In this document: one piece after another, positions 34,766 to 45,755 of the stretch
Layout: each line of letters begins with the position of its first letter
How positions within the stretch are numbered: position 1 is the first letter of the stretch
Origin: Calamus simplicifolius
Lineage: Eukaryota > Streptophyta > Magnoliopsida > Arecales > Arecaceae
Length of the DNA stretch: 64,000 nt
Assembly: GCA_900491605.1 (NCBI GenBank)
Contig: UESW01004770.1
Coordinates: 511,440-575,439 of the forward strand
Direction: 5' to 3'
The notes under the pieces: model-generated
Databases searched by the model: none
Told to the model about the DNA's origin: nothing
The model's input: the letters and a program-made list of their open reading frames with translations, nothing else
Position numbers and translations under genes: made by a program

Positions 34766-35818
34766 ACAACAAACATAAGAATATCAAGGTTTAAGTACAA
34801 TAAGCTCCTAAAATGAGCAAATAAAACAATGAAAGATCACTTTACAGATTTCAAGCTTTTGGCTTCTTCTTTGGGATGAAGCTTTGAGGAATGAATGAAG
34901 CCTTCTTGTGGTTGTTAGAGCTTTGGATGATGCCTTCAATAAATTTGAAACTCCTCGTTGTAAGCTTTTGAATGCACCGGATCTATTCTTTAAATGTTAT
35001 CAACCACTTGAATCAACACTCCAATAACTCTTGTAATGATTCTCAAATGAAAGCTCAACACTAACTTCTCACAAGGATTTTCAACAAGATTCTCACACAA
35101 TTTTTTACACGATTTTCTCCTTTATCTCATCCTCATTTTCCTCTTTTAATCTCAGCTATTTAAAGCATTTCAACAACAAAAGTATCCGTTAGACTTAATC
35201 AGAATAAATGGAAAGTAAAACGGAAAGAAAAATATAACCGTTGTAAAATATTTCCCTTGAGCATTGAATGCACTGAATCCATTTGAGGAAGGAAGATCTC
35301 TGCCATAATCCAAGAGATCAAAAGTTAGTTTAGCTGAAAATAGAATTAAGAGAGAGAGAGAGAGCACCTCCAAGGCTTGCAATGAATATCAGTAGTTGGT
35401 TGGAAGTAATTCCCAGTTAACTACTTCAAAAGAGTGACCGACCAGGTAGAAGAATAGCTAGCTGAAAGCTAATTTCAGTTAGCTCATTTGAAATCCACAT
35501 GGTCAAAGAAAGAATTCTGTAGCCCATTAGTTAGCTGAAGCTTAGCTTCATTTAACTAGATCCAAACAGCTCATGGTCATGAAGGAGAGGCTTGAGTCCA
35601 CAAGCTAGCTAAAACTAAATTTTAGTTAGCTAGAAACAAACACCACACGGCTTGAGGGATGACCAGCCATAAAGTAGTTAGCTGAAAAAGTTTCTTAGCT
35701 AGCTCCTTTCTTGAAGTCACATGGCCAAGAAAAAATCTGTCCAAAAATAGTTTGCTGACAAAGCATTTCAGTTAGCTCAGAAAGACAACAAGCTAGCTCC
35801 CCAGTTAACCAGATTTAA

Positions 35819-36345
35819 GCATGGTTCGGTCAAGCTCATAGCAAGGGAAAAAGTAGCTAGCTAACAAGGCAATCAAGCTAGCTAAGAGAGGAAACAAGCT
35901 AGCTTCCCAGTTAACTATTTTAAGCATGGTTCAGCTAGGCACGGAACAAGAGAAAAGTAGTTAACTAACAAGACAATCAAGCTAGCTAAGAGAGGAAACA
36001 AGCTAGCTTCCTAGTTAACTATTTTCAAGCATGGTTCGGCTAGGCACAGAACAAGAGAAAAGTAGTTAACTAACAAAGCAAACAAGCTAGCTTAGAGAGA
36101 AAACAAGCTAGCTTCCTAGTTAACTATTTTCAAGCATGGTTCGGCCAAGCATATAATCAAGATAAAATAGCTAACTAACAAAGCAAACAAGCTAGCTTAG
36201 AGAGGAAAGAAGCTAGCTTCCTGGTTAACTATTTTCATTATGAATTCGGCCAGGCTTAGAATCAAAGTAAAATAGCTAACTCAAGAGGCAACATAGCTAG
36301 CTGACAAAGTATTCCAGCTGACTATTTCTCAAGTTCATACGGTTT
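35819..36345. repeat. 105-bp tandem repeat in SIRE-2 3' LTR
   Basis: Units start at 35819, 35924, 36029, 36134 and about 36238 with GCATGGTTCGG, a period of 104-105 bp. Each holds several AGCTAGCT and AGTTAACTA palindromes. The partner block lies at 43215-43740. Confidence 0.9.
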
Positions 36346-36911
36346 TGGAATTTATAGAAATGCCACTGACAGCCTTCAATGAAATTTACAGGATTGCCGT
36401 TGACTGCATTCAGTGGAATTTATAGGATTGCCATTGACTGCATTGAAAAATAATTTTTATATGATAAATAATCAAATATAGATTTAGTCATTTGAGAAAT
36501 GGATGATCAAACATTGAAGAACTATGATAAAACATTTGGACTTGAAGAAAAACATTTGGAATACAAATCCGTTGGCTCATTCGAAAATGTTTTTTATGCT
36601 ATAAGAAACAATACAAGAGTTCATACAAAGGTAGTTTTAGTCATTTATAAAACAAATATTTTGTGATACCTTTGAAGCAAAAGTCCATTTGAAAAATCAT
36701 TTGCCCTTTTCAAAAACATTTGGACTTGCAAAAATATAATTACATTACCTTCATTTTACATTTGTAATACATTTCTTTTGATATGTAGAGTAATCCAATT
36801 CGGAATAACATCTTCTTGATGATTCACCTGAAATTTGTTTAACTTAACCACAAGATTATTAGTATCATACTTAATTATTTTTTGATCATCAAAATCAATA
36901 TGAGGTCAATA

Positions 36912-38159
36912 ATCTCCTCTTTTTTGATGATGACAAAACCATTAAGCATACAAAAGGAAATATATAAAATTCTCTTCCCTTTAATGTATATACTTTTCTC
37001 ATTACATGCTATTCTCTCCTATGAATGTCCTATGAATATAATGTATGCTAATCTCTCCTACAAATGTAAACAAAGTGTATGCTATTCTCTCCCTCTTTTT
37101 GTCATTAATCAAAAAGAGATGAAAGAATGTGCATAATTAAGCATTCATAAAAAAAAAAAATATTAAGCATTCATAATGCATTAAAAGGCATAAGTACATA
37201 ATACAAACTATTAAATTCAGGGCTTGATCATACAAAACATAATTTCAACCATACAACAAAGATACATCAAAGTTCATCAAGATTCATAATCTCAAATCAT
37301 AAAAAACATATATCAAGGTTCAAAATACATCAAGGTCCAAATATATTAAAGTTCACAATAAAGTTCATATTGTAAAAATTCTAATCTTCAATAGTAACAA
37401 TAAGATACAAAAATATTAATCATTTAATAACAATCATTATTCATAACTCAATTGATACCAATTTAGAAGCTTTAAATGTAGGATCAAAAAATTACTTTTT
37501 CATATTAGAGCAAGGTAGCCGTTTTATAGTTTGATATCAAAAGAAAATGCATTCAAATCATTGCCACATATAAGAGTTGATACCACTTTCATATATCAAA
37601 GCACTTATAACAGAAAGATATTTAATATTCAATACATCATAGTGCTTAATGCATCAAGGTATCCAAATATTCAAGCAAGTTTCTTCTTTCCCTTACTAAT
37701 TTAAAAATATGTTGAGATACAATATTAACAGATACCACATCAAATATTTGAGTTCAAATATGCTTACATTCTTCTCCTCTTTAATATTTCAAATTTGGTC
37801 TATATGCAATAAAAGTTTTATGCAAGAAATGATACCAATGTCATATAATCAAAACATTTTATAAATGTATCATACTAATCTCAATGTATATATGAAAAAT
37901 ACATAGACATTCTATAACAATCACCACATTTTAATTTTACATTTCATATGATAACATAAGATTTCTTATATAGGTGATATGCAAACAAGATACTACAACA
38001 AAATGTGCATCATCCCTTATCAAGTCCTTTTCATTTCATGCATAGGCAATTTATTATAAGATATGATCAAGAAATGATACCACTAATAAAGTAGGCATTT
38101 AATAATCCAAGTAATACAATAGAATCATATCAAGCAAGGAGTAAACAGATCAAACTGAT
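36912..38159. other. SIRE-2 3' untranslated region with PPT
   Basis: The PPT is at 36912-36925 (minus AAAAAAGAGGAGAT). Beyond it lies 1.2 kb of AT-rich sequence with no frame. Six GATACCA words occur between 37454 and 38163. No ORF3-like protein was found here, unlike in SIRE-1. Confidence 0.65.
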
Positions 38160-39230
38160 ACCACTAGTTGCCGATCATGGGCTTGCGACTCATATCACCC
38201 GACAAATGTACCGATACACTTGGATTTCTTCATGCCAAACTTCTTCAAAATTTTCTTGATGTACAAGAATTGGCTTATAAGATCCTCTTCTTTGATTGCT
38301 TGATTTGAAGTCTGAGAAAATAATTGAGTTTTTCCCATTATGCTCATCTCGAACTCTCTCTGCATGAACTTAGTAAAATCTTAGCACATAGAATCATTAG
38401 CAATACCGAATATAATGTCATCTATATAAATTTACACTATCAACATATCATCATTCTGTCTTTTAATACATAATGTTGCATTAATATTTTCACTAATAAA
38501 TTTATTGCTAATCAAGAACTTGACAAGCCTATCAAACCATGCCCGGGGTACTTGTCTCAAACCATATAAAGCTTTGTTCAATTGAATATATGGTTTGGAG
38601 ACACAAGATTTTTGAAACCGGGTGGTTGATCAACAAACACTTGTTTAGCAATATATTCATTAAGAAAAGTTCTCTTAACATCCATTCAATACAATTTAAC
38701 ATTTATAAAGCAAGCAAATGCAAGAAGTAATCTAATAATCTTTAATCTAGCAACATGAACATATGTTTCATCAAAATCAATATCTTCCTCTTATTATATC
38801 CTTTAGCTAATAATCTTGCTTTATTTCTGATAAAATTATCATGCCTATTCAATTAATTTCTAAATACTCATTTAGTTTATCATGCATGTCATTTAGGCTC
38901 TATATGAAAAACAAATGCAAAATTAATACATGTATTTTTAAATGATGATCTAATCCTAATATCATGAGATGAATCACTTAATATTAGCTCTTTAAGGTGA
39001 TTATAAACATACCTTCATTCTCTTTCAAATTCAGCATTACCTTGGGCTTCATCATGTTGAATTTCTTTTTCATGTATCGCTTGTATTGTTGAGTCCAAGG
39101 TGAGCTTCTTGACTTGACTTTCAATTTTATCTGTGTCATTAAAAACCTTTCTCTTCCTTAATGAAAGATCATTAGATTCATCAAATATAACATGAATATA
39201 ACGTCCTATGTTCATTACAAGATTTTTCAA
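38160..39230 (-). pseudogene. SIRE-2 reverse transcriptase fragment
   Basis: Broken minus-strand pieces parallel the SIRE-1 RT: an EFEMSMMGKTQLFS-like stretch near 38340, the YVDD area near 38410-38430, text matching VYGLRQVPRAW near 38540-38580, and SAFLNEYIAKQVF near 38640-38680. 39230-39015 is the linker before RT (MNIGRYIHVIFDESNDLSLR). RNase H is absent, so the element lost its 3' coding end. Confidence 0.75.
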
Positions 39231-40026
39231 AGTACCAATTTTAAATTCTTTTCTATGATCACTTCTAATAGATAAAATAGGAAAACCTTTTTCATTTGAA
39301 ATTCTTCTAAGGAGTTTTTAGAAAAACTAAAGATGCTTCATTTTTGCTAACTAAAAATAAAACTTATGTAAATCAAGAAAATCATCAATAATTACAAATC
39401 CATATGCAAAAGTTCTAAAAGTCTAGAAGTTGAAATCATATTTTTAGACTTGAAAGAAATTCTTGTTAATTTTTCAAAATTTTCTTGTATAACAAATCTC
39501 ATCTTTTTCAAAATTCAATTTTGGCAAACCTTTAACCAAATCATTTTTGAATAATTTAGAAGGCAAATCCACGCTGACATGAGCAAGTCTATGATGTCAT
39601 AACTAGATTTATCAATTTTAGCATTCATGATAACTAGACATTCAATAATCTGGTCATTAACAATATAAACATTACTTTGCCTATGACCAATGGCTTTCAT
39701 GCAGTCATCAATAGGATTTGTAACTATGTAAGAAGATGATTCAACAAATGATTTTAAAACCTTTTTCATAAAATTGACTAATGCTTAACCAAGTTATGAT
39801 TCAATCCATTTAAAAGCAAGATATTATTAACAAAAGTAGAGGGAGTGATATCAATTTTATCAATGCCAATAATGTTACCTTGGTCATTACTGTCAAAGGT
39901 AACCACTCCTTCATCAATTGCATTCAAAGTGATAAATTGAGATTTATCACCCAGCATGTGTCTTGAGCACCCGCTATCCAAGTACCATTTTCTTTTTGCT
40001 CCATGGGTTGCAAGACACACCTGCAT
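39231..40026 (-). pseudogene. SIRE-2 protease / pre-integrase and integrase scraps
   Basis: 40026-39778 has KRKWYLDSGCSRHMLGDKSQ, the protease active site, open for 82 codons. 39769-39515 covers the region before integrase. 39300-39500 holds only scraps of the integrase core; most of the DDE domain is deleted. The element cannot have moved itself in this state. Confidence 0.8.
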
Positions 40027-41625
40027 TCATAATATTAAGTTTTGCTTCTAGGTACCCAAGCTTTTTTGGTCCTTTAAGGTTAGCTAAAATGGTTCCTTTT
40101 GGAACCCATATCCTTCTAACATTGTGTGTGTGACATATATATACTTTGTGTCTAGGTTTACCATATTTAAAATATATAACTTCTGTGGAATCATTAGCAT
40201 GCACATAAATATTTTCAAAAACTTTTATCTTTTCAAAGGATCATATCCAAAACCGGCTTTGTTATAAATAGCTCTTTGACTATTAAGAATCATGTTAAGT
40301 TTAATAGAGCTCAAAGTAAACTTATCTACAATAGGTTTTAATATATCTACTTCATTCTTTAAATTCATATTTTCTTGCAATAAAACTTTATTTTCTTCTA
40401 ATAGTTTATCCTTTTCTAAAGTAAGATTTTAAACTTGATTTTTAAATCTTTATTTTTTGAACTGAGATATGCAAAATCATCAATTAATTTATAAAATGCA
40501 CCATGCAATTCATTCAATGTAAAATCATCTAAGAAGCTGGGGCTTACCTCTCCATTATTCGCCATGAGACAAAAATTTTCTTCTTCATTCTTCTCATCTT
40601 CTTCGAAGCTTGATGCATCACTATCGCTCCATGTAGCTACCATAGCTTTCTTTTTGAATTTCTTGGGGCCTTTCTTTAGATATGGACAATCTGGCTTGTA
40701 GTGTTCCGGTTTGTTGCATTTATAACAAATTACTTAATATTCTTTTTCATTGCTTAACTTTCTTTTCATTAATACCCTCTTTCTTCCTTCAAATTTCTTT
40801 CTCATGAATTTCTCAAATTTCCTTGTAATGAGAACCAAATCATTTTCCTCATCACTTTCACTTGAGGTGCTATCATTTTCATCATTTAGGGCTGTACTCT
40901 TTAGTCCCAACATCCTCTTCTTTTTGGACTATTCTTCATCAATATGTTGTTGCTGCTGAAGCTCATGAGTCATCAATGAACCAACTAATTCTTCAAGAGA
41001 TAGTGTGTTGAGGTCCTTGGCTTCTTGAATTACAGTAACTTTGGCCTTCCAAGACCTAGGCAAGGATCTTAAAACTTTTCTAATAAGGTCACCATTAGTA
41101 TAGGATTTTCTAAGGCTTTTTAGCCTATTAATAATATTAGTGAATCTTGTAAATATATCACCAATGCTTTCATATGATTCCATTTCAAACAATTCATATT
41201 CATGTACAAGCATATTTATTCTAGATTCTTTGACTTGATTGGTACTCTCATGGGTAACTTCAAGTCTATTCCAAATTTGCTTAGCAGATATGCATGTAGA
41301 AATACGATTAAATTCATTAGCATCTAAAGAACAATAAAATACATTCATGGCTTAAGCATTCAGCTGAGCCATCTTCTTATCATGCACATCCCATTCCATT
41401 TTTGATTTAGAAATATCAATACCATCAGATTTAATAGTGGGTGTGTGAGGTCCATTGACTATGATACTCCATAAATTATAATCAAGTGCTTGAATAAAAA
41501 TTTTCATATGTGCTTTTCAATAAGTGTAATTTGTGCCATCAAATAGAGGTGGTCTATTAGTTGACTGTCCCTCAGTTAAAATTAAACCCATTTGGATTGC
41601 TAATGATCTTTGGCTCCAAGCTTGT
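40027..41625 (-). pseudogene. SIRE-2 gag polyprotein
   Basis: The start near 41620 reads STNRPPLFDGTNYTY; a TAA near 41352 interrupts it. 41348-40929 is the gag_2 domain (NRLEVTHESTNQVKE, KVLRSLPRSWKAKVTVIQEA). The CCHC knuckle region follows near 40690-40740. 40643-40416 (MVATWSDSDASSFEEDEKNE) opens the acidic/coiled-coil part, as in SIRE-1. The frame is broken at least four times. Confidence 0.82.
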
Positions 41626-41652
41626 TAAAGCAAAAGAAATCGGGAGCATGCT

Positions 41653-41664
41653 GCTCTGATACCA
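41653..41664 (-). promoter_or_regulatory. primer binding site of SIRE-2
   Basis: Minus strand TGGTATCAGAGC, two bases from the LTR end, complementary to initiator Met tRNA. Confidence 0.9.
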
Positions 41665-41666
41665 CT

Positions 41667-44275
41667 TGTTGCCCAGATGTAGCAACCCAAGAGGAGGGGT
41701 AAATTGGGTATTTTAAAAATAATTACGCAGATATGTACTTATCACTAATCAAAATTTAATCGGCAGTGGTGTAGTGATGTGAACACAATAATATCACAGA
41801 AATTATGCAAGCAATCACAAACACAAGAAGGTTTATAGTGGTTCGGTGCCAAACTCAGCACCTACGTCCACTCCTCAAAAATCCTTTGAAAATTTCACTC
41901 TAATCGTAACAAACGATTACAACCCCTAGCCTTCCCCGATTAGTCCTCTTGTTACACGGCATAAGTTAGCCAAACCCCTAGCCTTCCCCAGCTAGTCCTC
42001 TTGTTTCACGGCACAAGGAAGCCAACCCCTAGCCTTTTCGGCTAGTCCTCTTGTTTTACAGCACAAGGAAGCTAACCCCTAGCCTTCCCGGCTAGTCCTC
42101 TTATTTCACGGCACAAGGAAGCCAACCCTAGCCTTACCGGCTAGTCCTCTTATTTACGGCAAAAGGAAGCCTTACAACAAACACAAAAATATCAAGGTTT
42201 AAGTACAAGAAGCTCCTAAAATGAGCAAATAAAACAATGAAAGATCACTTTACAGATTTGAAGCTTTTGGCTTCTTCTTTGGGATGAAGCTTTAAGGAAT
42301 GAACGAAGCCTTCTTGTGGTTGTTGGAGCTTTGGATGATGCCTTCAATAAATTTGAAACTCTTCTTTGTAAGCTCTTGAATGCACTGGATCTCTTCTTTA
42401 AATGTTATCAACCACTTGAATCAACACTCCAATAACTCTTATAATGATTCTCAAATGAAAGCTCAACACTAACTTCTCACAAGGATTTTCAACAAGATTC
42501 TCACACGATTTTCTCCTCTATCTCATCCTCATTTTCCTCTTCTAATCTCAGCTATTTAAAGCATTTCAACAACAAAAGTATCCGTTTGACTTAATCAGAA
42601 TAAATGGAAATTAAACGGGAAGAAAAATATAACCGTTGTAAAATATTTCCCTTGAGCATTGAATGCACTGAATCCATTTGAGAAAGGAAGATCTTTGCCA
42701 TAATCCAAGAGATCAAAAGTCAGTTTAGCTGAAAATAGAATTAAGAGAGAGAGAGAGAGCACATCCAAAGCTTGCAATGAATATTAGTAGTTGGTTGGAA
42801 GTAATTCCCAGTTAACTACTTCAAAAGAGTGACCAGCCAGGTAGAAGAATAGCTAGCTGAAAACTAATTTCAATTAGCTTATTTGAAATCCACACGGTCA
42901 AAGAAAGAATTTTGTAGCCCATTAGTTAGCTGAAGCTTAGCTTCAGTTAACTAGATCCAAACAGCTCACGGTCATGAAGGAGAGGCTTGAGTCCACAAGC
43001 TAGCTAAAACTAAATTTTAGTTAGCTAGAAACAAACACCACACGGCTTGAGGGATGACCAGCCATAAAGTAGTTAGCTGAAAAAGTTTCTTAGCTAACTC
43101 CTTTCTTGAAGTCACACGGCCAAGAAAAAATCTGTCCAAAAAATAGTTTGCTGACAAAGCATTTCAGTTAGCTCAGAAAGACAACAAGCTAGCTCCCCAG
43201 TTAACCAGATTTAAGCATGGTTCGGTCAAGCTCATAGCAAGGGAAAAAGTAGCTAGCTAACAAGGCAATCAAGCTAGCTAAGAGAGGAAACAAGCTAGCT
43301 TCCCAGTTAATTATTTTTAAGTATGGTTCAGCTAGGCACCGAACAAGAGAAAGTAGTTAACTAACAAGGAAATCAAGCTAACTAAGAGAGGAAACAAGCT
43401 AGCTTCACAGTTAAATATTTTCAAGCATGGTTCGACTAGGCACAGAACAAGATAAAACTAGTTAGCTAACAAAGCAAACAAGCTAGCTTAGAGAGGAAAC
43501 AAGCTAGCTTCCAAGTTAACTATTTTCAAGCATGGTTTGGCCAAGCATAGAATCAGGATAAAATAGCTAACTAACAAAAGCAAACAAGCTAGCTTAGAGA
43601 GGAAACAAGCTAGCTTCCTAGTTAACTATTTTCATTATGAATTCGGCCAGGCTTAGAATCAAAGTAAAATAGCTAACTCAAGAGGCAACATAGCTAGCTG
43701 ACAAAGTATTCCAGCTGACTATTTCTCAAGTTCATACGGTTTTAAAATTTATAGAAATGCCACTGACTGCATTCAGTGGGATTTACAGGATTGCCATTGA
43801 CTGCATTGGAAAATAATTTTTACATGATAAATCATTAAATATAAATTTAGTCATTTGAGAAATGGATGATCAAACATTGAAGAACTATGATAAAACATTT
43901 GGACTTGAAGAAAAACATTTGGAATACAAATCCATTGGCTCATTCGAAAATGTTTTTCATGCTATAAGAAACAATACAAGAGTTCATGCAAAGGTAGTTT
44001 TAGTCATTTATAAAACAAATATTTCGTGATACCTTTGAAGCAAAAGTCCATTTGAAAAATTCATTTGCTCTTTTCAAAAATATTTGGACTTGCAAAAATA
44101 CAATCACATTACCTTCATTTTACCTTTGTAATACCTTTCTTTTGATATGTAGAGTAATCCAATTCGGAATAACATCTTCTTGATGATTCACTTGAAATTT
44201 GTTTAACTTAACCACAAGATCATTAGTATCATACTTAATTGTTTTGTGATCATCAAAATCAATATGAGGTCAACA
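41667..44275 (-). repeat. 5' LTR of SIRE-2 (about 2.6 kb)
   Basis: Same layout as 34258-36911, with the 52-bp block (41920-42170) and the 105-bp block (units at 43215, 43321, 43425, 43530, 43635). Its outer end keeps the expected GGTCAACA. Confidence 0.92.
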
Positions 44276-44429
44276 CTTTTCTTGCTAACCCTAGGTGGCT
44301 GGGCTAGGGATGACGGTGGAACTGCAACTGCCTAGCGGCCCCTGGTCGGGACCCCATCGGCAGCCCACAGCTGTTCTAAAGGAACCTAATCCTTGGAGGA
44401 GGAAGAGGACCAGGAGGAGAATGAGGACA
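44276..44429 (-). pseudogene. Tat antisense ORF, 5' part
   Basis: Minus-strand start at 44429 reads MASLSSFSSWSSSSSKD, the serine-rich start common in these antisense ORFs, with stops near 44377 and 44335, and ends VSKK at the copia insertion. Reading resumes at 34257. The insertion thus interrupts the antisense frame. Confidence 0.6.
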
Positions 44430-45427
44430 AAGAAGCCATAAGGAAGAAAGCAAAGAAGGGTCGAAAGGACTGACCTGGATGAAGGGTCGGGAGGACTAAC
44501 CTGGATGAAGGGGGAGGACAACAAGCATAGGGTAGAAGAAGAGCTCGAAGGAAGTTTGAGCTTGAGGGAAGAAGGAGAAAATTCTTGGAGGCGTGAAAGA
44601 TTGGGGTCGGGAGGTTAGGCAAAAAACGTAACCATGCCATCTCAAGGGCGGGAGGCATCTGATGTGACTGATCAAGCCATGTTAGGGCTAACGGACAAGG
44701 TAACTAACAGAGGTGAGGGTTAGATGGGCAAAGCCATTTAGCAAGGACCCCCAAGGCTCCCATCTAATCCAGACAACTCTATGATCGATGCCAGAATCGG
44801 TCCCCCAAGATCGACTCCAGAGTTGGCCTCCAACCCCAACTCCAGAGTCGGTCTCCAGCATCGACTCCAGAGTCGGCCTATAGTGGCCCCCACATGACCT
44901 GTCTGACACCTGCAGTTGCTATGCGATCCACTTACCATTTGTAACTGCACGTGGCCCTCATGGCCACTGCTAGTTACGGCATATGCCCGATAAGACCAGA
45001 CCTGCCTACCGCCTGCAGTGCTGTGCTAGACGAAGGGATGGCAGTCTACCCCTGACAAGCTCAGGGATAGTTACGACCTGTCCCTATCGGCCTTGCCACC
45101 TACCCTCTGTCGGGTGATGCCGTCTCGGAATCAACAACCTTTCAAAAGAGGGAATGATGGGCTCCTGAACAGGTATAAGAACCTTCACTCATGATGAGAA
45201 GGGGATCAAAAACTTCAAGTTTTTGGCTAAGTCTTTCGGTTCACCACTGACTACTATTTTTCAAGTTACTCACTTAAGTGTCGAAGGGTTCCCACCGGAA
45301 CAACCGGTTCATAAGGACTTTTTTTGTAGGATTCCTGCCCAAAGAGGAGGCGTTTGAAGATTCTCAGACCCGTAACCACTCTCCTTTGGATCCTCATCTT
45401 TGCCTCAAGGAGGATGATTTGGCTACA
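44430..45427 (+). repeat. Tat 3' region and probable 3' LTR
   Basis: CGACTCCAGAGTCGG-type repeats at 44790-44880 lead into a stretch (from about 44899) with a TATA-like GGTATAAGAACC at 45172 and ending near 45427. No partner LTR is in the window, so both ends are estimates. Confidence 0.45.
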
Positions 45428-45651
45428 ATAAAACCCATATCTATATCGCCCGTCAGTGGTTGATTTTTCTCTAGCAAATCTTTCAACATCAAGTAGTATA
45501 GAATTAAAACTAGCACAATCATCAATTAATTGTGGACCCAACTGATAATAAATATAGAATCTTAATATATATTTGTTCCATCCAACTAGAGCCAATTTGG
45601 GCATCATAGATTAGCCATGCAAAAATTTCTCACTTTTTTTTCTATTAAAAT
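45428..45651. other. pre-insertion DNA left of LINE-A
   Basis: About 220 bp of unique-looking AT-rich sequence. It carries a 113-codon minus frame (45607-45266) that crosses the estimated Tat end, which argues against a real gene. It ends with the left copy of the LINE-A target duplication. Confidence 0.5.
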
Positions 45652-45661
45652 AGGCTACATT
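45652..45661 (+). repeat. LINE-A target-site duplication, left copy
   Basis: AGGCTACATT here and at 51667-51676 after the poly(A) tail. Ten identical bases bracket the element exactly. Confidence 0.85.
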
Positions 45662-45755
45662 ACATTAGCAGTCAACTATCAATACCAATCAGCGAGCTTT
45701 GAGGTTCGTGCGCTGAAGCTCCCGGTGTTCTGTTTCTGCTCATGCTTTTAGATTC

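Larger units (their letters stand above)
34258..36911 (-). repeat. 3' LTR of SIRE-2 (about 2.65 kb)
   Basis: It begins TGTTGCCC on plus and ends GGTCAATA, where the other LTR keeps GGTCAACA. It aligns along its length with 41667-44275, with scattered substitutions and short indels, so the insertion is not very recent. It contains two tandem repeat blocks. Confidence 0.92.
34258..44275 (-). mobile_element. SIRE-like Ty1/copia retrotransposon (SIRE-2), 10.0 kb, nested
   Basis: Minus-strand element with both long LTRs (34258-36911 and 41667-44275), PBS 41653-41664, gag, protease, a damaged integrase and the N-terminal part of RT. The last parts of RT and RNase H are deleted. Flanks CTTTC (34253-34257) and CTTTT (44276-44280) are a near-perfect 5-bp target duplication. 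The gypsy antisense frame reads on across the insertion once one copy is ignored, so this element inserted into the Tat element. Confidence 0.9.
28503..45427 (+). mobile_element. Tat-like Ty3/gypsy retrotransposon, split by a copia
   Basis: The plus strand carries RT, RNase H, a second RNase H and integrase in gypsy order, then a long 3' region with a tandem repeat, an antisense ORF and a terminal LTR-like stretch. The 5' LTR, gag and protease are missing. A second RNase H of archaeal type between the RT-linked RNase H and integrase is the hallmark of the Tat lineage. The copia at 34258-44275 lies inside it. Left and right limits are approximate. Confidence 0.75.

Noticed and set aside
35819..36345. 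Evenly spaced repeats resembling a CRISPR array
   Set aside because: Whole 105-bp units repeat without unique spacers, inside an LTR of a plant retrotransposon.
45266..45607. 113-codon minus-strand frame near LINE-A
   Set aside because: It crosses the estimated end of the Tat element, matches no family I know, and has no partner exons. It was kept only as a remark.
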